A stretch of DNA of 64,000 bases, taken from positions 840,965 through 904,964 of the forward strand of contig NZ_HG964938.1 in NCBI RefSeq assembly GCF_000613245.1. Reading direction: 5' to 3'. The stretch's first letter is position 1, and the number at the start of each line of letters is the position of its first letter. This document shows, one piece after another, positions 40,125-47,974 of this stretch. The notes under the pieces were generated by a model that was not told the origin of the DNA, did not search any database, and saw nothing but the letters and a program-made list of their open reading frames with translations. The position numbers and the translations under genes are program-made. The stretch is from Mycobacterium asiaticum DSM 44297 (lineage in GTDB: Bacteria > Actinomycetota > Actinomycetes > Mycobacteriales > Mycobacteriaceae).

Positions 40125-42569
40125 CTATGGCGGCGGCGGCGCCCCTCCCGGTGGCGGTGGAGGTGGAGGTGCCAGCAGCGGAATCGTGATCGGCGGCAGC
40201 CCAGGTATCTCGACCACCTGGGATCCGACGACCTCCGGCGGCAACCCACCGTCCGGCGGTGGCGGAGGTGGTGGCGGGATGCCATTACTGATTTGGATGG
40301 TCACGATCGACCCTGGGATCGTCTGCCCGGTGGGCGAAGTTCCGACCACCTCGCCGTACTTGGCAGAGCTGTTGACCGAGTTGGGCTGGTCGGCGACCTG
40401 GAACCCGGCGTCGCGCAGGCGCTGTCGGGCTTGGTCGACGTCGAGGCCGGCCACACTGGGCACCCGCCCGGCGGGCGAGCCGTCTACGTAGCGTGGATCG
40501 GTGGGCGGCAGGTGCACCTCGCCGAAATTGTTCGCGATCGGCTGTAGCGCGGTGAACCAGGTGCGGGCGGGCTCGTTACCGCCGTAGAGGTCGCCGCTGC
40601 CGCAGTGCCGAAGCGGACCCGAACACAGGTCGGTCGGGGACGGCGAGTCGTCGTAGATGTAGTTGGCCGCGGCGTAGCGGTTGGTGAAGCCCACGAAACC
40701 GGAGGAGCGGTGCGCTTCGGTGGTACCGGTCTTGCCGGACATCGGCAGGTTCCAGCCTGCCGCCCCGGCCGAACCCGCCGCCGTGCCGCTGCCCACGGCG
40801 TCCTTGCTCATCGCGTTGGCGAGGGTGTTGGCCAGCCCTTCGGGTACTACCTGCTCGCAGGTCTCGGTGGTGACCGAGACCTCGTTGCCGTTGCGGTCGA
40901 TGAGCTTGTCGATCGGATTCGGCGGGCACCACATGCCGCCAGAGGCGAGCGTGGCCGCCACATTGGACAGCTCCAGCGCGTTGACCTCGATCGGCCCCAG
41001 CGTGAACGAGCCGATGTTCTGCCGCTTGACGAAGTCGGCCAGGCTCTCGTTGCTGTCCGGGTTGTAGTCCCGGGCGGTGCCAGGGTTCGCGTAGGAGCGC
41101 AGACCGAGCTTGATGGCCATGTCGACCGCGCGGGACACGCCGATTTGCGAGATCAGCTTGGCGAATGCGGTGTTGGGTGAGGTGGCCAGTGCGTCGGTCA
41201 CGTTCATCGACCCGCGATAGTTCCCGGCGTTGACGACGCACCAGGTGTCCTTCGGGCAGCCTTTCGCCCCGCCACTGCCGAGGCCCTTGGCCTGGAAGCG
41301 GGGCGGCACGTCCAGGTTGGCGTTGATCCCCATGCCCATGTCCATGGCGGCGGCGGTGGTGAAGAGCTTGAAGATCGACCCGGCGCCATCGCCGACCAGG
41401 GAGAACGGTTGCGGACGCATGGTCTCGCCGGCCTCGGTGTCCAGCCCGTATTTACGGTTGCTGGCCATCGCCACCACTTTGTGAGACGTCTTACCCGGCA
41501 GGATCACGCTCATCACGCTCGAGATGCCGGACAGCGTCGGGGGAGCGAACTTGTCGATGGCCGCCTTCACCGGAATCTGCACGTCGGGGTCCAGCGTGGT
41601 GCGGATCAAGTAGCCACCCCTGGCCACCTGTTCCTTACTTATACCGGCGCGCGAGAGGTATTCCTGGACGTAGTCACAGAAGAACGCCCGGTCGCCGGCG
41701 GCGATGCAGCCGCGAGGTAACTCGTTGGGCTGCGGCAGGATGCCGAGCGGCTGGGCCTTGGCCGCCCGCAGCGCTTCCGCCTCGGCCGGGATGTTCTCGA
41801 TCATGGTGTCCAGCACCAGATTTCGCCGGGCCAGCGCACCTTCGGGGTTGGTGTAGGGGTTCAGTGCGCTGGTCGACTGCACCATGCCGGCCAGTAGCGC
41901 CGCCTGCTGCCAGTTCAGGTCGATCGCGTTCACGCCGAAATAGGTTTGCGCTGCGTCCTGCACCCCGAATGAGTTATTCCCGAACGACACCAGGTTCAGG
42001 TAGCGGGTCAGAATCTCTGGCTTGGTGAAGGTCTTGTCCAACGTGAGGGCCATGCGGATCTCGCGCAGCTTGCGTGCCGGAGTGGTTTCCACAGCCGCGC
42101 GCTTCTCCGCGTCGGTCTGGGCGGTGACGAGCAGCTGGTAGTTCTTGACATACTGCTGTTCGATGGTCGAGCCGCCGCGGGTGTCGACGTCACCCGAGGC
42201 GTAACCGGCCAAGCCGGTCAATGTGCCCTTCCAGTCCACGCCGTTGTGATCGGCGAACCGCTTGTCCTCGATGGAGACGATCGCCAGCTTCATCGTGTTG
42301 GCGATCTTGTCGGAGGGAACCTCGAAGCGGCGCTGAGAATAAAGCCATGCGATGGTATTGCCCTTCGCGTCGACCATCGTCGACACCGCGGGGACTTGGC
42401 CCTCCAGCAGCTGCGCCGAGCCGTTGGCCACAACCTCCGAGGCGCGGTTGGACATGAGTCCGATGCCGCCGGCGAAGGGGAACATCAACGCAGTGGCCAC
42501 GACGCTGGCCAGCAAGCAAAAGCCGGCCAACTTCAACAGCGTGATTGCGACCGGGGGACGCTCGGACAT
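40125..42569 (-). CDS. ponA2: Bifunctional penicillin-binding protein PonA2
   Basis: 814 residues. A membrane anchor at about 10-32, a GT51 glycosyltransferase domain (about 60-235; VSIEDKRFADHNGVDWKG, GGSTIEQQYVKN), a transpeptidase domain (about 330-620; GAGSIFKLFTT with the catalytic Ser, MSGKTGTTEAH) and a C-terminal PASTA domain (about 690-755; VPSVAGLDVDQARQRLRDAG) followed by a Pro/Gly-rich tail. Builds and cross-links peptidoglycan. Order matches Rv3682; divergent from whiB4. Confidence 0.95.
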   Translation of the reverse strand: MSERPPVAITLLKLAGFCLLASVVATALMFPFAGGIGLMSNRASEVVANGSAQLLEGQVPAVSTMVDAKGNTIAWLYSQRRFEVPSDKIANTMKLAIVSIEDKRFADHNGVDWKGTLTGLAGYASGDVDTRGGSTIEQQYVKNYQLLVTAQTDAEKRAAVETTPARKLREIRMALTLDKTFTKPEILTRYLNLVSFGNNSFGVQDAAQTYFGVNAIDLNWQQAALLAGMVQSTSALNPYTNPEGALARRNLVLDTMIENIPAEAEALRAAKAQPLGILPQPNELPRGCIAAGDRAFFCDYVQEYLSRAGISKEQVARGGYLIRTTLDPDVQIPVKAAIDKFAPPTLSGISSVMSVILPGKTSHKVVAMASNRKYGLDTEAGETMRPQPFSLVGDGAGSIFKLFTTAAAMDMGMGINANLDVPPRFQAKGLGSGGAKGCPKDTWCVVNAGNYRGSMNVTDALATSPNTAFAKLISQIGVSRAVDMAIKLGLRSYANPGTARDYNPDSNESLADFVKRQNIGSFTLGPIEVNALELSNVAATLASGGMWCPPNPIDKLIDRNGNEVSVTTETCEQVVPEGLANTLANAMSKDAVGSGTAAGSAGAAGWNLPMSGKTGTTEAHRSSGFVGFTNRYAAANYIYDDSPSPTDLCSGPLRHCGSGDLYGGNEPARTWFTALQPIANNFGEVHLPPTDPRYVDGSPAGRVPSVAGLDVDQARQRLRDAGFQVADQPNSVNSSAKYGEVVGTSPTGQTIPGSIVTIQISNGIPPPPPPPPDGGLPPEVVGSQVVEIPGLPPITIPLLAPPPPPPPGGAPPPP

Positions 42570-42928
42570 GCGTACTACAGTAGCGACCCCTTCTGACGGT
42601 GCCGCGCCGCGCGGGTGGGAAAAAATTCTTTAGCAGGTGTCGTACTATTCCGCTACCCCTGTTTGGGGCTAAACTTACGGCGACGTCACTGGTCAGAGCC
42701 CCAAAATGGGACAGGCAGAGTCTGTTTTCCCCGGCCGCCCGGTGCGAGACGGGACGATCGTCCCAGAAAAAGCGTTATCGGACTGTTGCGCAATTGCCAC
42801 CTGACCACCTAACTTATATCTGCAGTGAGATTCAGGTAACACCGATGCGCGCAGTGTGGGCCAAATCGCTTATCGGCTGGAACCGGGTTTGGCGGTCGCG
42901 ACAGCGGCCGGGAGGAAGGGAACAGCTC

Positions 42929-43279
42929 GTGTCAGGAACACGTCCGGGCGCACGGAGGACCAACCTCACGTCCACGGGTAACCTTCTCCGCAGCGTCGAG
43001 GCTGAGGAGCGCATCACCTGGGTGTCGCAGGCTCTCTGCCGGGCAACCGATCCCGACGAACTCTTCGTACGTGGCGCCGCCCAGCGCAAGGCCGCCGTGA
43101 TCTGCCGTCACTGCCCGGTAATGCAGGAATGTGCCGCGGACGCCCTGGACAACAAGGTGGAGTTCGGCGTGTGGGGCGGCATGACGGAGCGCCAGCGTCG
43201 TGCACTGCTCAAGCAGCACCCCGAGGTGGTTTCCTGGTCGGACTACCTGGACAAGCGCAAGCGCCGCAACATCATCTGA
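42929..43279 (+). CDS. whiB4: WhiB4 iron-sulfur redox regulator
   Basis: 116 residues from the GTG at 42929, downstream of GGAGGAAGGG. Four cysteines bind a 4Fe-4S cluster (ALCRATD; CRHCPVMQEC); the turn GVWGGMTERQRRALL and a basic tail follow. In M. tuberculosis WhiB4 (Rv3681c) controls antioxidant genes. The sequence is nearly identical over most of its length to what I recall of WhiB4. The frame is open upstream to 42599, but the chosen start matches the known N-terminus. Confidence 0.95.
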   Translation: MSGTRPGARRTNLTSTGNLLRSVEAEERITWVSQALCRATDPDELFVRGAAQRKAAVICRHCPVMQECAADALDNKVEFGVWGGMTERQRRALLKQHPEVVSWSDYLDKRKRRNII

Positions 43280-43290
43280 ACCCTCTCAGG

Positions 43291-43315
43291 ACGCCCCTGC
43301 CGAGTCGGCGGGGGC
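43291..43315 (+). terminator. Hairpin after whiB4
   Basis: GCCCCTGCCGA pairs with TCGGCGGGGGC with a one-base irregularity, 14 bases after the whiB4 stop. No T tract. Confidence 0.5.
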
Positions 43316-43338
43316 GGTCGCTTGTCATTGCGACTGTG

Positions 43339-43744
43339 TTACAAGTTAGCTTGTCGCACCATCAGAGATAAGCCGTTGTCCCAGCTCAGGGCAGCTTTTC
43401 CGGTCGTCGGACAGCTGTCCGGATCGAGTGGCCGTTAGATCGGCGTCGAATAACGCCTCGTGCTGACGGCATCGTCGCTGGTGGAAGCCCGAACACCGGC
43501 CGTACCGGTCGCGCATTCTCGGCGGCGAAGCCGGTGGCGTCGGCGATGAAGCGATTCAGGCGAGGTTCGCCGGTAGGACGAGGCAACCGGGCACGCCGCC
43601 ACTGGACGGTATATCATTACTTTTTTATTACAACTTAGCTGAGCATAGTAAATTTTAGAGCGTGTTTGCCCAGCTCAAGGCCGTTTTTGGCAGCATTTCG
43701 ATAATTAAGCGCTCAATGTGATCTTGAATCGACGTCGAATATCA
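43339..43744. repeat. Two degenerate direct copies, 289 bases apart, in the whiB4-bagB gap
   Basis: The 498-base gap holds no convincing gene. Three motifs recur in the same order at the same offset of 289 bases: TTACAAGTTAGCT (43339) / TTACAACTTAGCT (43628); CCAGCTCAGG (43381) / CCAGCTCAAGG (43670); CGTCGAATA (43444) / CGTCGAATA (43733). The copies have drifted strongly between these anchors. Copy 1 also contains a perfect 14-bp palindrome, CGGACAGCTGTCCG (43408-43421). Copy 2 is AT-rich. Likely an old duplication of intergenic sequence; function unknown. Confidence 0.6.
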
Positions 43745-43777
43745 CCGGGTGCCGGGGCATTACCGCAGTTCAGGACC

Positions 43778-44920
43778 TCAGGCAGAGGTGATCTGGTCAG
43801 CGAGGGCGCGCAGCGCTTCCAGGTCTGAGACGTCGAACGGCAGCGACGGCACTCCGACTATCGGCACGTGTGGGTTGGCCCCGGTGAAGCGGGACAGCAA
43901 CCGGATCTCCCGCTTGGCGGTCTGCGCGCGGTCGGCATGAATGTGCAGGACCGCCGCCGCCAGGGCCGCTGCTTCGGAGTCGGCTCCCTCGGTCTCGAGC
44001 TTCTCGGCCGCGTCGATGGCCCGCTCGACGGGCAACGAGCACAAGGTCGGGTGGGTGCGGTTCAGCACCAGTCCCGCCAGCGGCATCCCCTCCTGGGACA
44101 GCCGGTCGACGAAGAACGATGCCTCCCGCAACGCGTCGGGTTCGGCGGCCGAGACGACCACGAACTGGGTGCCACGCCGCTTCAGTAACGCATAGGTGCG
44201 GTCGGCCTTCTCCCGGAAGCCGCCGAACGTCGCGTCCAGTGACTGCACGAACGCAGCGGCGTCGCCCAGCATCTGGGAGCCGAGAATCGTCGACATCGCC
44301 TTCATGGCCAAACCCATCGCTCCGGTCACCAGCCTGCCGATGCCCCGGCCGGGCGCCAACAACAACCGCCACAAGCGACTGTCCATAAAACTGCCCAGCC
44401 GCGTGGGCGCGTCCAGGAAATCCAGTGCGTTGCGCGACGGCGGGGTGTCGACCACGATCAGATCCCAACGGTCCTGCGCCAAGAGCTGCCCGAGTTTCTC
44501 CATGGCCATGTACTCTTGCGTGCCGGCCAGCGACGTGGCGACGGTCTGATAGAACTGGTTGTCCAGAATCGACTGTGCGCGAGCCGATCCCGAGTACTGC
44601 ACCACCATCTCGTCGAAGGTGCGCCGCATGTCCAGCATCATCGCGTGCAGCTCGCCGGGAACCTCGGGCGCCAGCGGTACGCGCTGTGGCGTGTTACCAA
44701 GATCGTTGACGCCCAACGCTTGTGCGAGTCGCTTGGCGGGGTCGATGGTCAAAACCACTACGGTGCGCCCATATTCGGCCGCGCGCAGCGCAATCGCCGC
44801 TGCGGTCGTGGTTTTGCCGACCCCGCCCGCGCCGCAGCAGACCACGACGCGGTTGCTGGTGTCGGCCAAGATGGCCGCCATGTCCAGTGGCGTCGGCTTG
44901 TGTGGCGGCGGCGTGGTCAT
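43778..44920 (-). CDS. bagB: Get3/ArsA-like ATPase BagB (Rv3680)
   Basis: 380 residues. P-loop GAGGVGKTTTAAAIALRA near residue 37, a variant of the deviant Walker A; IVVDTPPSRNALDFLDAP as switch region. M. tuberculosis Rv3680 is one of two paralogues of the tail-anchored-protein chaperone ATPase Get3 and has been named BagB. Its start overlaps the bagA stop by 4 bases. The pair may act as a heteromer; the client proteins are not known to me. Confidence 0.9.
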   Translation of the reverse strand: MTTPPPHKPTPLDMAAILADTSNRVVVCCGAGGVGKTTTAAAIALRAAEYGRTVVVLTIDPAKRLAQALGVNDLGNTPQRVPLAPEVPGELHAMMLDMRRTFDEMVVQYSGSARAQSILDNQFYQTVATSLAGTQEYMAMEKLGQLLAQDRWDLIVVDTPPSRNALDFLDAPTRLGSFMDSRLWRLLLAPGRGIGRLVTGAMGLAMKAMSTILGSQMLGDAAAFVQSLDATFGGFREKADRTYALLKRRGTQFVVVSAAEPDALREASFFVDRLSQEGMPLAGLVLNRTHPTLCSLPVERAIDAAEKLETEGADSEAAALAAAVLHIHADRAQTAKREIRLLSRFTGANPHVPIVGVPSLPFDVSDLEALRALADQITSA

Positions 44921-45939
44921 CGAACCCCCTGCTGTGCAAGTACTTCCGAGAGCTCGTACAGACTTCCCAAGTCGACGCCGTCGGAAATGGTGGGTAACTC
45001 GAGCCGCGGAACCTGCAGTGCATCGAGTTGTTGAGCCGTCTCCGAACGGGCCGAGATCCGGGTGGCGTGCTGGATGGTCTCGGTGAGCAGTCCGGCGAAA
45101 TCCGCCTCGTCCAGTTCGACCCCGGCCATCGCCAAACCAGAGCGCACCGAGTCCGCATCGACCACACCCTCCGCGGCCTTGGTGAGATCACCGGGCTCGA
45201 GGTACGCCGGGATATTGCGATTGACGATCACGCTGCCGATCGGCAGTTCCATCTCGGCCAATTCCTCGATGGCTTCCATCGTTTCCTGAACCGGCAACGC
45301 TTCCAGCAGCGTGACGAGGTGGATGGCGGTCTGATCGGAATGCAGTAGCTTGACCACGCCCTCGGCCTGGGAGTGGACCGGTCCGCCCTTGGCCAGATCC
45401 GAGACCGCCTTGGTGACGTCCAGGAAGCGGGCGATGCGGCCGGTCGGGGGAGCGTCGACCACGATTGCGTCGTAAAGCGGTATCCGGTTCTTGTCAACCC
45501 GGATCACGGTCTCTTTGATCTTGCCGGTGAGCAGCACGTCGCGTAGGCCGGGAGCGATCGTGGTGGCGAATTCGATCGCGCCGATGCGCCGCATTGCCCG
45601 GCCCGCGATGCCGAGGTTGTAGAACATGTCGAGGTATTCCAGGAATGCGGCCTCGATGTCGATCGCCAGGGCGTTGACCTGGCCGCCGCGTTCGGCCGTC
45701 GCGATCTTTACTTCCTGGTAGGGCAGTGGCGGGACATCGAAGAGCTGCGCAATCCCTTGCCGCCCTTCAACTTCGACCAGCAGGACCTTTCGTCCGCCGG
45801 CGGCCAGGGTCAACGCCAGGGCCGCGGCGATGGTCGACTTTCCGGTACCGCCTTTTCCGGTGACGAAGTGCAGGCGGGCCTTGGACAGGCGCGTTGGCCA
45901 CCCGACGGAACTACCGCCGCTAGAAGTGTTTGCCACCAT
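44917..45939 (-). CDS. bagA: Get3/ArsA-like ATPase BagA (Rv3679)
   Basis: 340 residues, the same length as I recall for Rv3679. Deviant Walker A TGKGGTGKSTIAAAL; switch motif IVVDAPPTGRIARFLDVT. First gene of the bagA-bagB operon, translationally coupled to bagB. Divergent from the DUF4177 gene (40 bases away). Confidence 0.9.
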   Translation of the reverse strand: MVANTSSGGSSVGWPTRLSKARLHFVTGKGGTGKSTIAAALALTLAAGGRKVLLVEVEGRQGIAQLFDVPPLPYQEVKIATAERGGQVNALAIDIEAAFLEYLDMFYNLGIAGRAMRRIGAIEFATTIAPGLRDVLLTGKIKETVIRVDKNRIPLYDAIVVDAPPTGRIARFLDVTKAVSDLAKGGPVHSQAEGVVKLLHSDQTAIHLVTLLEALPVQETMEAIEELAEMELPIGSVIVNRNIPAYLEPGDLTKAAEGVVDADSVRSGLAMAGVELDEADFAGLLTETIQHATRISARSETAQQLDALQVPRLELPTISDGVDLGSLYELSEVLAQQGVR

Positions 45940-45979
45940 CGCATGCTAGCCGTTGCGGTTTGGCCGATAAGCTCGCGGC

Positions 45980-46141
45980 ATGACCCAACCCACCACATGG
46001 GAGTACGCGACGGTTCCGCTGCTGACCCACGCCACCAAGCAGATCCTCGACCAATGGGGCGCCGACGGCTGGGAGCTGGTCTCGGTGTTGCCCGGGCCCA
46101 CCGGTGAGCAGCACGTGGCGTACCTGAAACGCCCCAAGTAA
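45980..46141 (+). CDS. DUF4177-type small protein (Rv3678A-like)
   Basis: 53 residues, ATG at 45980 to TAA at 46141. Begins MTQPTTWEYATVPLL and contains LDQWGADGWELVSVLPG, the DUF4177 signature. The RidA gene follows 9 bases later and the MBL gene 5 bases after that, so these three form an operon as in M. tuberculosis. Confidence 0.88.
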   Translation: MTQPTTWEYATVPLLTHATKQILDQWGADGWELVSVLPGPTGEQHVAYLKRPK

Positions 46142-46150
46142 GGCCGCGGG

Positions 46151-46606
46151 ATGAGCGCGAAAGCTCGCCTGCAGCAGCTTGGCATCGCACTGCCGGAGGT
46201 GGCGGCGCCGCTGGCCGCCTACGTGCCGGCGGTGCGCACCGGCAACCTCGTCTACACCGCCGGGCAGCTGCCGTTTGAGGCCGGCAAACTGACGCACACC
46301 GGAAAGGTCGGCGGTGAGGTCACCCCGGAACAAGGCAAAGCGCTGGCGCGAATCTGCGCGCTCAACGCGTTGGCCGCGGTGGATTCGCTGGTGGGGCTCG
46401 ACTCGGTGACCCAAGTGGTGAAGGTCGTGGGGTTCGTCGCCTCGGCCCCCGGCTTCCACGGGCAACCGGGCGTCGTCAACGGTGCATCCAACTTGCTCGC
46501 TGAGGTGTTCGGCGAGCGCGGCGCGCACGCACGCTCGGCCGTCGGGGTCGGCGAGCTCCCGCTGGACGCGCCGGTGGAGGTCGAGCTGATCGTCGAGGTC
46601 GGTTAG
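46151..46606 (+). CDS. RidA-family protein (Rv3678c)
   Basis: 151 residues, YjgF/RidA fold. GNLVYTAGQLPFEAG, ALNALAAVDSLVGLDSVTQVVKV and a terminal HARSAVGVGELPLDAPVEVE match the family, including the conserved Arg that binds the carboxylate of enamine/imine intermediates (HARSAVG). RidA proteins remove reactive 2-aminoacrylate-type intermediates. Overall operon order as in M. tuberculosis. Confidence 0.9.
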   Translation: MSAKARLQQLGIALPEVAAPLAAYVPAVRTGNLVYTAGQLPFEAGKLTHTGKVGGEVTPEQGKALARICALNALAAVDSLVGLDSVTQVVKVVGFVASAPGFHGQPGVVNGASNLLAEVFGERGAHARSAVGVGELPLDAPVEVELIVEVG

Positions 46607-46611
46607 CGGCT

Positions 46612-47403
46612 GTGGCCGAGGCAGTCGAGACCCTGACGCATCCCGCCTACGGTCAGCTGCGGCCGGTCACCGACACGGCATCGGTCCTACTGGCCGACAA
46701 TCCCGGGTTGATGACGCTGGAAGGCACCAACACCTGGGTGTTGCGCGGCCCGCGCAGTGACGAGCTGGTGATCGTGGACCCCGGGCCGGACGACGACGAG
46801 CACATCGCACGGGTGGCGGCGCTGGGCCGCATCACCTTGGTGTTGATCAGTCACCGGCACCCGGATCACACCGATGGCATCGACAAGCTGGTCGAACTGA
46901 CCGGGGCCACCGTCCGGTCCGCCGGCAGCGGGTTTCTGCGCGGCTTCGGTGGCCATCTCATCGACGGCGAGGTCATCGACGCCGCCGGCCTGAAGATCAA
47001 GGTGATGGCCACCCCCGGCCACACCGCCGACTCGCTGAGCTTCGTGCTCGACGACGCGGTACTGACCGCCGACACGGTGCTCGGGCGCGGCACCACCGTC
47101 ATGGACAAGGAAGACGGCAAACTCACCGACTATATGGAGTCACTGCAGCGGCTCCGCGGGCTCGGCCGCAGGACGGTGTTGCCCGGCCACGGTCCCGACC
47201 TCGGCGATTTGGAAACTGTGGCGCAGGGATACCTCGTCCACCGGCAGGAGCGGCTGGAGCAGGTGCGCGCCGCGCTGCGTGAACTCGGTGAGGACGCCGG
47301 TGCCCGGCAGATCGTCGAGCACGTATACACCGACGTCGACGAGAAACTTTGGGACGCAGCCGAGTGGTCGGTGCAGGTGCAACTCGATTATCTGCGCGCC
47401 TAG
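46612..47403 (+). CDS. Metallo-beta-lactamase-fold hydrolase (Rv3677c)
   Basis: 263 residues from a GTG at 46612. Zinc motif SHRHPDHTDG (HxHxDH), later ATPGHTADS and VLPGHGPDL. Close in layout to LACTB2-like MBL proteins, some of which are RNases. Substrate unknown. Ends 4 bases inside the convergent Gre-like gene. Confidence 0.9.
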   Translation: MAEAVETLTHPAYGQLRPVTDTASVLLADNPGLMTLEGTNTWVLRGPRSDELVIVDPGPDDDEHIARVAALGRITLVLISHRHPDHTDGIDKLVELTGATVRSAGSGFLRGFGGHLIDGEVIDAAGLKIKVMATPGHTADSLSFVLDDAVLTADTVLGRGTTVMDKEDGKLTDYMESLQRLRGLGRRTVLPGHGPDLGDLETVAQGYLVHRQERLEQVRAALRELGEDAGARQIVEHVYTDVDEKLWDAAEWSVQVQLDYLRA

Positions 47404-47675
47404 CGGCCTCCCACGTCGACATCGATGAGCGTCACCGGGATCGGCTCGCTGCCGGAAAGCACCACCTGGCGCTGGTCTCCCGGACGCGCCCCTACGATGG
47501 CCCGCCCGATCGGTGAACGCAGCGGGTAGAGCTTCCTGTCGGTGTCGCAGGCGCCGTAACCGCCGAGCATGAAAGTCTCGGTGCGTCCGCTGCGGTCATA
47601 GCGAACGGTAAGCACCGTGCCCGGTTCGGCGACCTCGGTCTGCGCTGGAACACGTTGTGCGGCAGTCATTTCCAC
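47400..47675 (-). CDS. GreA/GreB C-terminal-domain protein
   Basis: 91 residues from a GTG at 47675, or 89 from the ATG at 47669; GGGAGG lies upstream. The sequence (TVLTVRYDRSGRTETFMLGG, SPIGRAIVGARPGDQRQV) matches the C-terminal FKBP-like domain of GreA/GreB without the N-terminal coiled coil that reaches the polymerase active site. So it may bind RNA polymerase secondary-channel rim like Rnk, not cleave RNA. Not at this place in M. tuberculosis as I recall. Confidence 0.78.
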   Translation of the reverse strand: MEMTAAQRVPAQTEVAEPGTVLTVRYDRSGRTETFMLGGYGACDTDRKLYPLRSPIGRAIVGARPGDQRQVVLSGSEPIPVTLIDVDVGGR

Positions 47676-47974
47676 GATACCTCCCGGTATTGACGACTAA
47701 TTCGGTCGTTGATTTCATTGTCCGCCAACGGGAGTGCGCGCGATTGCGCTGACGTGACAACGGGGCGACGGTCGATTGTCGTGCTTGGACAACTCCCGCA
47801 ACACCGATAGCGTCGTGGCCACCCGCGGAGCTGCATTCGGCCGACCTGGATCGGTTGCCGGCCATCGCGACGGGTCGGCCTCCGACCCGGCCGAACACCC
47901 CACCAGCTAAACGCCCGGCGGTACCACCGCATACGTTGGATCGTGCGGACACCGCACCCCAACGAGGAGTCTTC

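Noticed and set aside
43386..43586. A 66-codon open frame in the whiB4-bagB gap
   Set aside because: Overlaps the diverged repeat and has no protein-like features.
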